Assembly (NCBI GenBank): GCA_041395505.1
Contig: JAWLAG010000001.1
Span: 186,001-250,000 of the forward strand
Source of the DNA: Steroidobacteraceae bacterium
Lineage (GTDB): Bacteria; Pseudomonadota; Gammaproteobacteria; Steroidobacterales; Steroidobacteraceae
Direction: 5' to 3'
DNA: 64,000 nucleotides
The translations under genes were made by a program, and so were the position numbers. Below, piece after piece: positions 1-8,012 of the stretch (within the stretch, counting starts at the first letter, position 1; each line of letters starts with the position of its first letter). The notes beneath the pieces are model-generated. The model was not told the DNA's origin. It did no database searches and worked only from the letters and a program-made list of their open reading frames with translations.

Positions 1-782
1 ACCGCATGCGCGCGGCGCTCGACAGTTTCGTGATCCGTGGCGTTGCCTCCAACGTGCCCTTCCAGGCCGCGCTGATGCGTCATCCGCGCTTTCGTTCAGG
101 CGCTTTCAACACGGGTTTCATAGCCGAGGAGTTCCCTTCCGGGTTCAGCGCGACGGCAGTTGCAACGGACGAGCTTTCACCCTTCCTTGCGGTTGCCGCA
201 TCCATCCATCACCGCCGCCTCGCGCGTACGGCCTCGATCAGCGGCCAGCTGCGTGGCCATGAGCACACGCCGGCGGCAGAACTCGTCGTGATCTGCGGTG
301 ATGATGCCCATGCCGTGAGTGTCGAGGCCATCGACGGCGGCCATGCCGTCACGCTCGGCAGCCGGCGGCTCGACGTGCGCTCCGCGTGGCGTTTCGGCCA
401 ACCGCTCTTCACCGGCACGCTCAACGACCGCATCATCGCCGTGCAGGTGGACCGCATTGGCCTCAAGTACCGCCTGAATCACGGCGGCCACCAGGTCGAC
501 GTGCTGGTGCTCTCGCCCCGCGAAGCCGAGTTGCAGGCGCTGATGCCGCACAAGGCGCCGCCGGATCTGTCGAAATTCCTGCTCTCACCCATGCCCGGGC
601 TGCTGACAGAGCTTGCCGTCAGCGTCGGCCAGGAGATCAAGGCGGGCGACAAGCTCGCCGTGATCGAAGCGATGAAAATGGAGAACGTCATGGCTGCACA
701 GCAGGACGCCGTGGTCGATGAGCTTCTTGCAAAGCCAGGCGAGAGCCTGGCGGTGGATCAGCCCATTATCCGTTTCCGCTAG
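1..782 (+). CDS. pccA: Propionyl/acetyl-CoA carboxylase biotin-containing alpha subunit, C-terminal part
   Basis: This is the 3' end of a gene that enters from the left edge; the open frame runs back to base 3. The product would be the biotin carboxylase plus biotin carrier subunit that carboxylates propionyl-CoA (or a related acyl-CoA) in branched-chain amino acid and odd-chain fatty acid breakdown. Visible are the end of the biotin-carboxylase C-terminal domain (IRGVASNVPF, then a GF.AEEFPSGF-like stretch) and a C-terminal biotinyl domain whose EAMKMEN motif carries the biotinylated lysine (codon 675-677). The linker between them resembles the PccA BT domain, so propionyl-CoA is the best guess, but the beta subunit lies outside the window and the acyl substrate is not proven. 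Confidence 0.9.
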   Translation, partial: RMRAALDSFVIRGVASNVPFQAALMRHPRFRSGAFNTGFIAEEFPSGFSATAVATDELSPFLAVAASIHHRRLARTASISGQLRGHEHTPAAELVVICGDDAHAVSVEAIDGGHAVTLGSRRLDVRSAWRFGQPLFTGTLNDRIIAVQVDRIGLKYRLNHGGHQVDVLVLSPREAELQALMPHKAPPDLSKFLLSPMPGLLTELAVSVGQEIKAGDKLAVIEAMKMENVMAAQQDAVVDELLAKPGESLAVDQPIIRFR

Positions 783-829
783 TCCAGGCGGCCGTAGAAG
801 TTGCGCCCGGCGGGACTGCGTCACACCTG

Positions 830-870
830 GCTCATTTGAGCTTGATGAGTAGCTCATTTGAGCCTAGAGT
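830..870 (+). promoter_or_regulatory. Twin palindromic operators overlapping a sigma-70-like promoter of the RES toxin-antitoxin module
   Basis: The 12-mer GCTCATTTGAGC occurs twice, at 830-841 and 852-863. Each copy is a palindrome with 5-bp arms (GCTCA/TGAGC) around TT, and the copies are exactly 22 bp apart, about two helical turns. Between and over them lies a good promoter: TTGATG at 842-847, a 17-base spacer, and TAGAGT at 865-870. A bound repressor would cover the promoter, as expected for autoregulation by the Xre-type antitoxin encoded at 894. Binding itself is inferred. Confidence 0.7.
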
Positions 871-893
871 GCGGATTGACCGGAGGACACGCC

Positions 894-1316
894 ATGCGTG
901 ATGCGGCGGAACAGATTCGCGAGATCCTGGGCGTCAAGCTCAAGGGCCGTGGCATGACGGCGCTTGCCGCGGCCGTGGAGCGCGGTCTGCCACGCCGGGC
1001 CCTGGTGCGCGCCGTGGAGCGGGCGGGGCTCACGGGCACGAGGCGCGCGCAGGTGATGCATCGCGTGGTGCCAGCGGCGACCTTCAAGCGACGCACGATT
1101 CTCAAGCCCCATGAGAGCGAGAAAACCGAGCGCCTCGCGCGAGTGATCGCTCTGGCCGAGGAACTCTGGGACGACCAGACTGCGGCGCAGGAGTTCCTGA
1201 GCACGCCGCATCCGGAGCTGGGCGGACGCACGCCAATCGACTGCGCCAGCACCGAACTCGGCGCGCGCGAAGTCGAGGCCCTGGTGATGCGTGCGCTGCA
1301 CGGTCTGCCGGTCTAG
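894..1316 (+). CDS. Xre/MbcA/ParS-type antitoxin of a RES toxin-antitoxin system
   Basis: A 140-residue protein with an N-terminal helix-turn-helix-like half and a C-terminal half matching the MbcA/ParS/Xre antitoxin (DUF2384) style: ERLARVIALAEELW, then the F.STPHPELGGRTPIDCA stretch, then a final helix EVEALVMRALHGLPV. This family neutralises RES-domain toxins and represses its own promoter. I chose ATG 894 over the longer frame at 858 because GGAGG lies at 882-886 and the longer start would sit inside the operator repeats. The RES toxin gene follows after 14 bases, so the two are almost certainly co-transcribed. Confidence 0.85.
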   Translation: MRDAAEQIREILGVKLKGRGMTALAAAVERGLPRRALVRAVERAGLTGTRRAQVMHRVVPAATFKRRTILKPHESEKTERLARVIALAEELWDDQTAAQEFLSTPHPELGGRTPIDCASTELGAREVEALVMRALHGLPV

Positions 1317-1330
1317 TACGCCCGCGTCGC

Positions 1331-1792
1331 GTGTATCTCTACCGGATCGCCGATCGGCGCTATGGCCCGGAAAGTGGCGAGGGCGCGCGGCTCTACGGCG
1401 GGCGCTGGAACTCGCCGGGTCGCGCAGTGATCTACGCCTGCACGAGCCTCACCGGCGCAATGCTCGAGAAACTGGTTCACACCGGACGGCAGATTCCGCG
1501 GCATCAGGTCTGCGTGACGTTCGAGGCTCCTGCGCGCATCGCGCCGACAGTACTTGACGAGGTGGCTCATCCGGGCTGGGAAGCACCGGATCAGATCGCG
1601 AGCCGCGCTGCGGGCGATGCCTGGCTCGCTGCCAGGCGCAGCGCGATCCTGTTGGTGCCGAGTGTCGTCTTCGCGATCGAGCGAAACTCGCTGCTCAATC
1701 CCGCACATCCTGACGCGCACGACATTCGCATCACAAGCATCGAGCCGGTGCGCTGGGATGAGCGGCTGTTCGACCTGCCACGACGGCAATAG
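1331..1792 (+). CDS. RES-domain toxin (probable NAD+-degrading)
   Basis: A 153-residue protein beginning with GTG. It carries RES-domain hallmarks in order: YRIADRRY near the N-terminus, GARLYGGRWNSPGRAVIYAC, then AMLEKLVHTG, and near the C-terminus PSVVFAIERNSLLNPAHPDA, where the conserved Arg, Glu and Ser positions are expected. Characterised RES toxins (MbcT, RES-Xre) destroy cellular NAD+ by phosphorolysis or hydrolysis; that activity here is inferred from family membership. It lies directly behind its DUF2384 antitoxin gene, the normal order for this module. The length is typical and no inactivating change is seen. Confidence 0.87.
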   Translation: MYLYRIADRRYGPESGEGARLYGGRWNSPGRAVIYACTSLTGAMLEKLVHTGRQIPRHQVCVTFEAPARIAPTVLDEVAHPGWEAPDQIASRAAGDAWLAARRSAILLVPSVVFAIERNSLLNPAHPDAHDIRITSIEPVRWDERLFDLPRRQ

Positions 1793-1860
1793 CGGCATCG
1801 ACCGCGAGGGGTCGATGGCGTTGTACGATAGACGCGTCGCAGCGACGGGCGGGGTAGCGC

Positions 1861-2340
1861 ATGGCGAGTTACGACATCCGGGAACTATGGAAAGAGTACG
1901 AGAGCGTTGCGATGCACTTCAACGATCTGTTGATGCGGCTTCGCACCCAGTCGCTCGGCGGTCTCGCCATCGTCGGTACGCTCGGCTCCTTCCTCGTGCG
2001 CGAGAATGTCGAGGCACCGGAGCGCTATGCGTTCCTGGCGCTCCTGATGGCGGCCCTCCTTATCGCGTGGATGGCGCTCGCAGTACTCGATCTGCGCTAC
2101 TACGATCGCATGCTGATCGGGGCCGTGGTCGCCATTCACGAGCTTGAGCGCAAGAGCGCAACGAGCGAAGTCGTCGATCGAATTGACCTCAGCCTGCGCA
2201 TCGCGGAGGCCGTCGATCTGGACCACCCGACGGTGCGTTACCGGTGGCTCGACGGTCGGCGTTTCTATTACTGGGCGGTGGGTTTGATGCTGGCGGCCTT
2301 CGTTGTCATCTTCACGGCGCTCGCCGTCGTGAGGGGTTAG
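1861..2340 (+). CDS. Small membrane protein of unknown function
   Basis: A 159-residue protein I do not recognise. A charged N-terminal helix (residues 1-28) is followed by a short hydrophobic stretch (about 31-45), a clear membrane segment (about 55-77), a polar cytoplasmic-looking middle of about 55 residues rich in Asp, Glu and Arg, and a C-terminal membrane segment (about 137-157). It stands 68 bases behind the RES toxin on the same strand and might belong to that transcript, but nothing in the sequence links it to toxin function. The start is the first ATG, with a weak purine-rich stretch (GGGCGGGGTAG) upstream. Confidence 0.6.
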   Translation: MASYDIRELWKEYESVAMHFNDLLMRLRTQSLGGLAIVGTLGSFLVRENVEAPERYAFLALLMAALLIAWMALAVLDLRYYDRMLIGAVVAIHELERKSATSEVVDRIDLSLRIAEAVDLDHPTVRYRWLDGRRFYYWAVGLMLAAFVVIFTALAVVRG

Positions 2341-2504
2341 GGCATTGCCTAAAGTGCTAACTGGTTCAAAGCGATCGCCATGGCCAGTGGTCCCGCAGCT
2401 TTGACTGACAACACGCCGGCCCGGTAGCCGGTCACGGTTATTCCTATTGACCGTGCGTCGAAGGTGTTGTGCAGTGCGTTGACAAAATTTGCGGGGACCA
2501 GTGC

Positions 2505-3320
2505 ATGTCGAAGCTAGTCGTGGCGGTGGGCATCGTCGCGGTGATCGCTGCGCTTTACGGCATTGCGGTGTGGTTTGCCCAGCCGAAGCTCATGTTTCCG
2601 CTCGCGGGCAAGGGAGCGTCGCCGCATCCGATCGATGGTGCGGAGCGTGTGGTGGTCACGATCCGCGCAGGCAGGGTCGAACACCTCGTGCTCAAGCCAG
2701 GCGGTGACGGAGCGCATCCGCTCGTCATCTTTGCGCACGGCAATGCCGAGACCGCAGGGGACTGGGTGAACGTGTTAGAACCCCTGCGCGCTGCGGGCAT
2801 TGCGGTGTTGATCCTCGAATACCCGGGCTACGCCGGTTCGGCGGGGAGGCCATCGCAGCTGAGTCTCGTCGAAGCCGCGCGCGCGGCGCTTGCCTGGGCG
2901 ATGAGCGATGCGCGCATAGATGCCACGCGCATGGTGCTTTGGGGACGATCCCTGGGCGGCGGTGTGGCAGCGCAGCTTGCAGCGGACTCGCCGGTGGCTG
3001 GTCTCATCCTGGAGTCGAGTTTCACGAGTGTGCGGCCGTTGGCGGCTGCGATGGGTGTGCCGTCATTCCTTGTGCGCGATCCCTTCGACAGCGTCGCGGC
3101 CCTGCGGAACTATCACGGGCCACTCCTCGTGCTGCATGGTGAGCGCGATGCGATCATTCCGATCGCGCACGGGCGGGCGCTTGCAGCCGCCGTACCTGGG
3201 AGTGCGTTCGTCGCAATGCCTTGCGGTCACAATGACTGCGCGCGGCCGTGGGTGGCGGTCCATGAGTTTCTGGAGCGCGTGGGGGCGGGACGGCGGAGGC
3301 CAGAGCAGGACACGCGCTAG
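2505..3320 (+). CDS. Membrane-anchored alpha/beta hydrolase
   Basis: A 271-residue protein with an N-terminal membrane anchor or uncleaved signal (VVAVGIVAVIAALYGIAVWF) followed by a BEM46/YqhI-like alpha/beta hydrolase fold. The oxyanion region is FAHGNAE, the nucleophile elbow is GRSLGG, the acid is in HGERDAIIP and the catalytic histidine is in PCGHND. Enzymes of this group are serine hydrolases whose natural substrates are largely unknown; no substrate can be named here. ATG 2505 is preferred over an earlier GTG at 2469 because GCGGGGA lies eight bases upstream and the hydrophobic anchor then begins at residue 3. Confidence 0.8.
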   Translation: MSKLVVAVGIVAVIAALYGIAVWFAQPKLMFPLAGKGASPHPIDGAERVVVTIRAGRVEHLVLKPGGDGAHPLVIFAHGNAETAGDWVNVLEPLRAAGIAVLILEYPGYAGSAGRPSQLSLVEAARAALAWAMSDARIDATRMVLWGRSLGGGVAAQLAADSPVAGLILESSFTSVRPLAAAMGVPSFLVRDPFDSVAALRNYHGPLLVLHGERDAIIPIAHGRALAAAVPGSAFVAMPCGHNDCARPWVAVHEFLERVGAGRRRPEQDTR

Positions 3321-3364
3321 CGCGGCAGGCTTTGCCAGTCGATGCCGAAGCGGGCATGAACCGT

Positions 3365-3661
3365 TCAGGGTATGTGACGGTCCGGGTCCATCCGTTCGTG
3401 GAATATGCGCACGACATCAATGCCGTCAGCTGTCAGGCGACAGAAAAGTACGTGCGCGCCGCTCGGATGCTCGCAATAACCCGGCCGGATGTCGGCGCAG
3501 TCCGTGCCGATGGTGGGGTGCTCGGCAACGCGTTGCAGGTCGCGCCCGAGCTGTCGGAGGTAGTTCTCGGCTTGCGCGATGCCCCACCGCGCCTCGGTGT
3601 AGTCCCAGATGGCATCGAGATCGGCCTGCGCGCGCGGCGTCAGGACGAATCGGGCGGTCAT
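3365..3661 (-). CDS. parE: ParE/RelE-superfamily toxin
   Basis: A 98-residue protein of the RelE/ParE fold: an N-terminal LTPRAQADLDAIWDYT helix, W..AENYLRQL, a middle block HPTIGTDC..IRPGY, then a beta-rich end HVLFCRLTADGIDVVRIFHER. ParE toxins inhibit DNA gyrase, whereas RelE toxins cut mRNA in ribosomes. The HPTIG..C..IRPGY pattern and the ParD-like partner argue for ParE. Its start overlaps the end of the antitoxin gene by 4 bases (ATGA type), so translation is coupled. The toxin is full length and appears intact. Confidence 0.88.
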   Translation of the reverse strand: MTARFVLTPRAQADLDAIWDYTEARWGIAQAENYLRQLGRDLQRVAEHPTIGTDCADIRPGYCEHPSGAHVLFCRLTADGIDVVRIFHERMDPDRHIP

Positions 3662-3921
3662 CGGGACTTGCGTTGCGATTTGCGAACGGTCTTGCGTTTG
3701 CGCGTGATGTAGGCTTCGACATCAAATGGGGTGGACACACCACTCTGCTCGCCTTCGATGAGCGCGGCTCGCAGTGCGGCGATACGCATCTCGCGTTCCT
3801 CAAGCAGGCGCAGCGCCGCGCGCATCAGATCGCTCGCATTGCTGTAACGTCCGGCGTCAAGCTGGGCATTCACGAAGCGGGTGAAATGATCGCCCAGGCT
3901 GAATGAAGTGACACGACTCAT
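3658..3921 (-). CDS. parD: ParD-like ribbon-helix-helix antitoxin
   Basis: An 87-residue antitoxin. The N-terminal ribbon-helix-helix region (TSFSLGDHFTRFVNAQLDAG, then RYSNASDLMRAALRLLEERE) is classic ParD. The C-terminal tail is very basic (RKRKTVRKSQRKSR), which is unusual, since ParD toxin-wrapping tails are more often acidic or mixed. GGAGG lies seven to eleven bases upstream of the ATG. It is first in the parDE pair, and a perfect palindrome 25 bases upstream (3946-3962) is its probable operator. It presumably binds that site as a dimer, more tightly with ParE present, in the usual autoregulation. Confidence 0.88.
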   Translation of the reverse strand: MSRVTSFSLGDHFTRFVNAQLDAGRYSNASDLMRAALRLLEEREMRIAALRAALIEGEQSGVSTPFDVEAYITRKRKTVRKSQRKSR

Positions 3922-3945
3922 GGCAACCAGCCTCCAGAAGCAAAT

Positions 3946-3962
3946 GTACTAAAGTTTAGTAC
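3946..3962 (-). promoter_or_regulatory. Perfect palindrome, probable ParD operator
   Basis: GTACTAAAGTTTAGTAC is a perfect inverted repeat with 8-bp arms around a single G. It sits 25 bases upstream of the parD start codon and is AT-rich against a GC-rich background. Its position fits repression of the parDE promoter by the ribbon-helix-helix antitoxin; binding has to be inferred. Confidence 0.7.
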
Positions 3963-4055
3963 AAGGGTCGCGGTGTCTGAGGCCGCTGGCGGTGCCGCGG
4001 ATCTTGGCAGACAAGGCGCAATCGGTGAAACAATGTCGGTAGAGGTGAGGGGATC

Positions 4056-4301
4056 ATGCTGACCATCGAGAACTGCACGTTTGAATTCAAATGTCCCAAG
4101 ACCTGGCAGTCGCTGCAACCCATCGCGGGGATCGAGGGCGCCCGGTCATGCGAGGTCTGCCATCGACTTGTGCACCGTTGCCTGACGGATGACGAACTGC
4201 GCGCGCGTGTCGCGCTCGGGGATTGCGTCGCGATCGAGCGGGCGGATGAGGGTTCGGTGCCCCGGATGCTCGTGGGCGATGTGCGGCCGGACTGGCGTTA
4301 A
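4056..4301 (+). CDS. Small cysteine-containing protein, conserved, unknown function
   Basis: An 81-residue protein without signal or membrane segment. It has the pattern FKCPKTWQSLQPI, CEVCHRLVHRC and GDCVAIE; the CEVCH plus nearby cysteines could bind a metal such as zinc. I have a general recollection of small uncharacterised proteobacterial proteins with FKCPKTW.SLQ and CxxC..V..C.T..EL, and this fits, but no function is known to me. It is preceded by AGAGGTGAGGGG, a strong ribosome-binding region. The fragmentary gene at 4314 follows by 12 bases. Confidence 0.65.
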   Translation: MLTIENCTFEFKCPKTWQSLQPIAGIEGARSCEVCHRLVHRCLTDDELRARVALGDCVAIERADEGSVPRMLVGDVRPDWR

Positions 4302-4313
4302 GGCACAACAGGC

Positions 4314-4646
4314 ATGCCGAGCGCGCCCATCCCGGTGGCGTTTCCCCTGCGCGGCGAGTGGACCGCCATGAATACGCCCGGCCATCGGTTGCCAAGTCAC
4401 GGCACTGACCTGCTGGCGCAGACCTATGCCCATGATTTTGTCCGTCTCGACAGGCAGGCCCGCGGATCGAAGTTTTTCCGCGACAGGAGCCTGCTGCGCT
4501 ATCTCGTGTTCGGCGTGCCGCTTATGGTGCTCGCCTCGTTCGCCATCATCGGCGCGGCCGTGGAACGGCTGCTGCGATTCGTGCCAGAGATCACCCAGCC
4601 ACAGCGTGCGCTGCTCGGCGCAGGGGCGGTGCGTTCCTGGCGGTGA
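4314..4646 (+). pseudogene. N-terminal fragment of an M23-like peptidase-type protein, probably broken
   Basis: The 110-codon frame begins with FPLRGEW.AMNTPGHRLPSHGTDLLAQTYAHDFVRLDRQ. This resembles the opening of a group of M23-like proteins in which a start of the form PLRGEW...NTPG...PSHGTD..GQ.YA.DF leads into a peptidase domain. Here it instead reaches a short hydrophobic stretch (about 66-84) and stops, with no catalytic LytM motifs (HxH) following in any nearby frame. The simplest reading is a truncated or decayed gene in an accessory patch. An intact small membrane protein cannot be excluded. Confidence 0.5.
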
Positions 4647-4727
4647 ACCAGGCGGCCCGAGCGGTGATCGGGCCTAGCGCCCCTTGGGAGAGGTTCTGCG
4701 ACTGGCTCGCTTCCCTGGGTTCATGAC

Positions 4728-5198
4728 TCAGCGCCCCAGCGCTTCGATCACCGCGGGCGGCGCCTGCACGAGTTCGATGAGCACGCCTTCACCGCCGAAA
4801 GGCGCTGCCTCATTGCCCTTGGGGTGAATGAAACAGATGTCATGGCCAGCTGCGCCTTTGCGGATGCCGCCCGGCGTGAAGCGCACGCCCTGCGCGGTGA
4901 GCCAGTCGACCGCCGCGGGCAGATCGTCCACCCATAGTCCCACGTGGTTGAGTGGCGGTTCATGGACCGCCGGCTTCTTCGCGGCGTCGAGCGGCTGCAT
5001 CAGATCGACTTCACAGGCGTGCACGCCGCTGCCCATGGCCGTAATCAACTCGTCGACGTTCTCTCGCTCGCTGACGAAGCTGCCAGTGACTTCGAGTCCG
5101 AGCAGGTCCACCCAAAAATGGCGCAAGCGGGATTTGTCCGCCGCGCCGACAGCGATCTGCTGGATACCGAGGATTCGAAAGGGACGTGAATTGCTCAT
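4728..5198 (-). CDS. VOC (glyoxalase/dioxygenase-fold) family protein
   Basis: A 156-residue protein with two vicinal-oxygen-chelate modules: [29 protein letters not shown] at the N-terminus and [25 protein letters not shown] in the middle, ending in [10 protein letters not shown]. Likely metal ligands are in HV (second module) and IELVQ. The family includes glyoxalase I, methylmalonyl-CoA epimerase and extradiol dioxygenases. The pairing of repeats and overall length are epimerase-like, but the substrate cannot be assigned. Its start overlaps the end of plsC by 4 bases, so it is last in the glyQ-glyS-plsC-VOC gene string. Confidence 0.75.
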   Translation of the reverse strand: MSNSRPFRILGIQQIAVGAADKSRLRHFWVDLLGLEVTGSFVSERENVDELITAMGSGVHACEVDLMQPLDAAKKPAVHEPPLNHVGLWVDDLPAAVDWLTAQGVRFTPGGIRKGAAGHDICFIHPKGNEAAPFGGEGVLIELVQAPPAVIEALGR

Positions 5199-5923
5199 CC
5201 GAAGTCACCTGCGCGTATGGCCTTGATCGTCTCCTCGATCCACGTCTGCGCTTCGGCGTTGATGTCGCGTGCCTCGCGGCCTGCCGCGTTGATGGGTTTG
5301 CCCACGACAACCGTGATGGTGCCGCGCTTCTTCATGAGCCCGCGCCGGGGCCAGTAGTAACCAGCATCGTGCGCCACCGGCACGACGGGCACGCCGGTCT
5401 GGCTTGCGAGCATGGCGCCGCTGGCGCCGTACTTGCGGGTCTCGCCTGCCGGCATGCGCGTGCCTTCCGGGAAGATCAGCACCGAAAGGCCCGATGCGAG
5501 TCGGCGCTTACCCGATTCGACGATACGCTTGACCGCCGCCACACCAGCCCCGCGATCGATCGGAATCGAACGCAGCAGTGCGAGACCCCAACCGAAAAAC
5601 GGAATCCACATGAGCTCGCTCTTGAGTACGATGGTCTGCGGCACGCGGCCGATCACGAACTGTGCCACGGTCTCCCAGCTCGATGCATGCTTCCAGAGCG
5701 CAACACAGGGCGTCGCCGGAAAATTCTCCGCGCCTATCACGCGGTAGCGCAGGCCGCAGAGCAACCGCCCAGCACCCAACACGATATGCGCATAGACGCG
5801 CGCCAGCGCGAAGCGGCCGCGCACGGGCAACAGCAGGCAGAGCGTGACGAAGACCATCGCGTAGGTGAGCGTGAAAAGCAGGAAGAAGGCCGTGAACAGT
5901 ACCGAGCCCAACCACTGCAGCAC
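5195..5923 (-). CDS. plsC: 1-acyl-sn-glycerol-3-phosphate acyltransferase (lysophosphatidate acyltransferase)
   Basis: A 242-residue integral membrane acyltransferase that makes phosphatidate from lysophosphatidate in phospholipid synthesis. An N-terminal hydrophobic span (about 1-33) precedes the PlsC domain. The catalytic HX4D/E box is HASSWE (79-84), with Glu in place of Asp as in many gammaproteobacterial homologues; the substrate-binding box is FPEGTR (151-156). The start codon lies 13 bases from the glyS stop. In many relatives gmhB stands between glyS and plsC; it is absent here. The VOC gene overlaps its end. Confidence 0.88.
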   Translation of the reverse strand: MLQWLGSVLFTAFFLLFTLTYAMVFVTLCLLLPVRGRFALARVYAHIVLGAGRLLCGLRYRVIGAENFPATPCVALWKHASSWETVAQFVIGRVPQTIVLKSELMWIPFFGWGLALLRSIPIDRGAGVAAVKRIVESGKRRLASGLSVLIFPEGTRMPAGETRKYGASGAMLASQTGVPVVPVAHDAGYYWPRRGLMKKRGTITVVVGKPINAAGREARDINAEAQTWIEETIKAIRAGDFG

Positions 5924-5936
5924 GATGACCGCTCCC

Positions 5937-8012
5937 TCAGCCCGGCAGACGCGACAGGTCCGCTACCTGCGCGAACGCTTCGCGCAACTGGCCGAGGAGT
6001 CGCAGGCGGTTATCGCGCAGCGCCGCATCCGGATCCATCACCATGACCTTGTCGAAAAACCCGTCGATCGCAGGCCCAAGCTCGGCGAGCGTCTCGAGCG
6101 CATCGGCATAGCGTCCATCGCGGCTCGCTTCGCGCACCCGGGCGCTGCGTCTCGTAAGCGCCTGATACAGGTCGCGCTCCGCTGCTTCGCGCAACAGCTG
6201 CGAGTCGACCGCGCCGGCGGCGGTATCGCCGCTCTTGCGCAGGATGTTGCCAATACGCTTGTTTGCCGCCGCCAGGGTCGCCGCTTCGGGGCGCGCCAGA
6301 AAGGCGCCGAGGGCGCGCAGCCGCCGGTCGAAATCGAGCGGCGAGGCGATCTCCACAGCCAGCACGGCGTCGATCATCTCTGTGGTGACGCGCGATTCGC
6401 TGCCCTCCAGATAGTAGCCGCGCAGCCTTTCATCGACGTAGTCCTGTACTTCACGCGCTGTGCCTTCGCGTTTCACCGGCTGCAGGGCGACCGCGAGCTC
6501 GATCATGCGCTTGAGGTCAAGGTCGAGTCCTTTCTCGATGAGTATGCGCAGCAGGCCAATGGCGGCACGCCTGAGGCCAAAAGGGTCGCGGGTACCGGTG
6601 GGCTTCTCGCCAAGGGCAAAGATGCCCGCGAGGTTGTCGAGCTTGTCGGCAATTGCCACGGCGGCAGCTTCCGTCGATGACGGCAGGCGATCGGCTGGGC
6701 CCTTCGGCAGGTACTGGTCGCGTATCCCGCCAACCACGGCTGCCGGTTCGCCATCCGCCTGCGCGTAGTGCGCGCCCATGATGCCCTGCAGCTCCGGGAA
6801 CTCGCCCACCATGGCCGATAGCAGATCGCATTTGGCGAGACGCGCCGCGCGCTCCGCGGCCGTCCGATCGGCGCCGAGCGCAGCGGCAATCTTGCCGGCA
6901 AGCGCGGTAATGCGCGCCGTGCGATCAGCGAGGCTGCCGAGGCCGGCCTTGAACGTTACATTGGCAAGACCCTTCGCCATCTGCGCGAGGCCCTGCTTGC
7001 GATCCTGGCTGTGGAAGAACTCGGCGTCTGCCAGACGCGGCAGTACGACACGCTCGTTGCCTTCGCGCACGCTTGCCGGCTCGCGGCTGTCGATATTTGC
7101 CACGGCAATGAATGCGTTGGTGAGCGCCGTGTCCTTGCCGATCACCGCGAAATACCGCTGGTGATCATTGAGCGTCGAGAGCAGCACTTCCTGCGGCAGC
7201 GCGAGGAAGCGCTCCGGAAATCGCCCTGCGATGGGGACGGGCCACTCGGTGAGCGCGGTGACTTCATCGAGCAGCTCATCGGGCATGATGGCGCCGCCGC
7301 CGAGATCATGCGCGAGCTTGCGCACGCTCGCGGCGATCTGCTCACGGCGCGCGGCGAAATCGGCGAGCACCTTGCCCTTCTCGCGTAGCAGCGCGACATA
7401 GTTGCCCGGCCGCCCGATGGCGATCGGCGCAGGCGCATGGAAGCGATGACCCCGTGTCGCTCCGCCGGCAGTGACGTCGAGCACGCGCGCGCTGATCACC
7501 TCTGTGCCGAAGAGCAGCACCACCCAGTGCACCGGGCGCACGAAACTCGCTTCGCCCGATCCCCAACGCATGCGCCGCGCAATCGGCAGCGTAGCGAGCG
7601 ATTTCTCCACCATGGCCGGGACGAGCTCTCGTGTCGGCGCGCCCTGGCGCGTGCCGATGAAATAGAGAAACTCGCCCTTCTCCTCCTGCACACGCGTGAG
7701 TGCATCGATGCCGACGCCACAGCTCGCCGCGAACTTCTCCGCCGCGATGGTCGGCGCGCCGGCGGCGTCGAAGGCCGCCTTGGCAGGCGGGCCCTTGCGG
7801 CGCATTTCGCTGTCCGGCTGCGATACCGGGAGTTCACGCACCAACACGGCGAGCCGACGCGGCGTGGCGAAGGCCTGCGTCGTGCCATGCGCGAGTCCTG
7901 CGGCCGCAAGCTCCGCGGTCACCCCCGAGAGGAAGGCCTGCGACAGATCGCGCAGCGTTTTTGGCGGCAATTCCTCCGTGCCGATCTCGATGAGCAGGTC
8001 CTGTGCGCTCAT
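5937..8012 (-). CDS. glyS: Glycyl-tRNA synthetase beta subunit
   Basis: A 691-residue beta subunit of the alpha2beta2 bacterial glycyl-tRNA synthetase, which charges tRNA-Gly in the cytosol. The N-terminus [15 protein letters not shown] is diagnostic. The body shows [16 protein letters not shown], an HD-like region with [32 protein letters not shown]-type [29 protein letters not shown], and a C-terminal DALR-like anticodon-binding part ending [21 protein letters not shown]. The length is normal. ATG overlaps the glyQ stop by 4 bases. Confidence 0.97.
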   Translation of the reverse strand: MSAQDLLIEIGTEELPPKTLRDLSQAFLSGVTAELAAAGLAHGTTQAFATPRRLAVLVRELPVSQPDSEMRRKGPPAKAAFDAAGAPTIAAEKFAASCGVGIDALTRVQEEKGEFLYFIGTRQGAPTRELVPAMVEKSLATLPIARRMRWGSGEASFVRPVHWVVLLFGTEVISARVLDVTAGGATRGHRFHAPAPIAIGRPGNYVALLREKGKVLADFAARREQIAASVRKLAHDLGGGAIMPDELLDEVTALTEWPVPIAGRFPERFLALPQEVLLSTLNDHQRYFAVIGKDTALTNAFIAVANIDSREPASVREGNERVVLPRLADAEFFHSQDRKQGLAQMAKGLANVTFKAGLGSLADRTARITALAGKIAAALGADRTAAERAARLAKCDLLSAMVGEFPELQGIMGAHYAQADGEPAAVVGGIRDQYLPKGPADRLPSSTEAAAVAIADKLDNLAGIFALGEKPTGTRDPFGLRRAAIGLLRILIEKGLDLDLKRMIELAVALQPVKREGTAREVQDYVDERLRGYYLEGSESRVTTEMIDAVLAVEIASPLDFDRRLRALGAFLARPEAATLAAANKRIGNILRKSGDTAAGAVDSQLLREAAERDLYQALTRRSARVREASRDGRYADALETLAELGPAIDGFFDKVMVMDPDAALRDNRLRLLGQLREAFAQVADLSRLPG

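Noticed and set aside
2430..2460. Small inverted repeat CACGGT/ACCGTG upstream of the hydrolase
   Set aside because: Six base pairs with no further support; expected by chance in GC-rich DNA.
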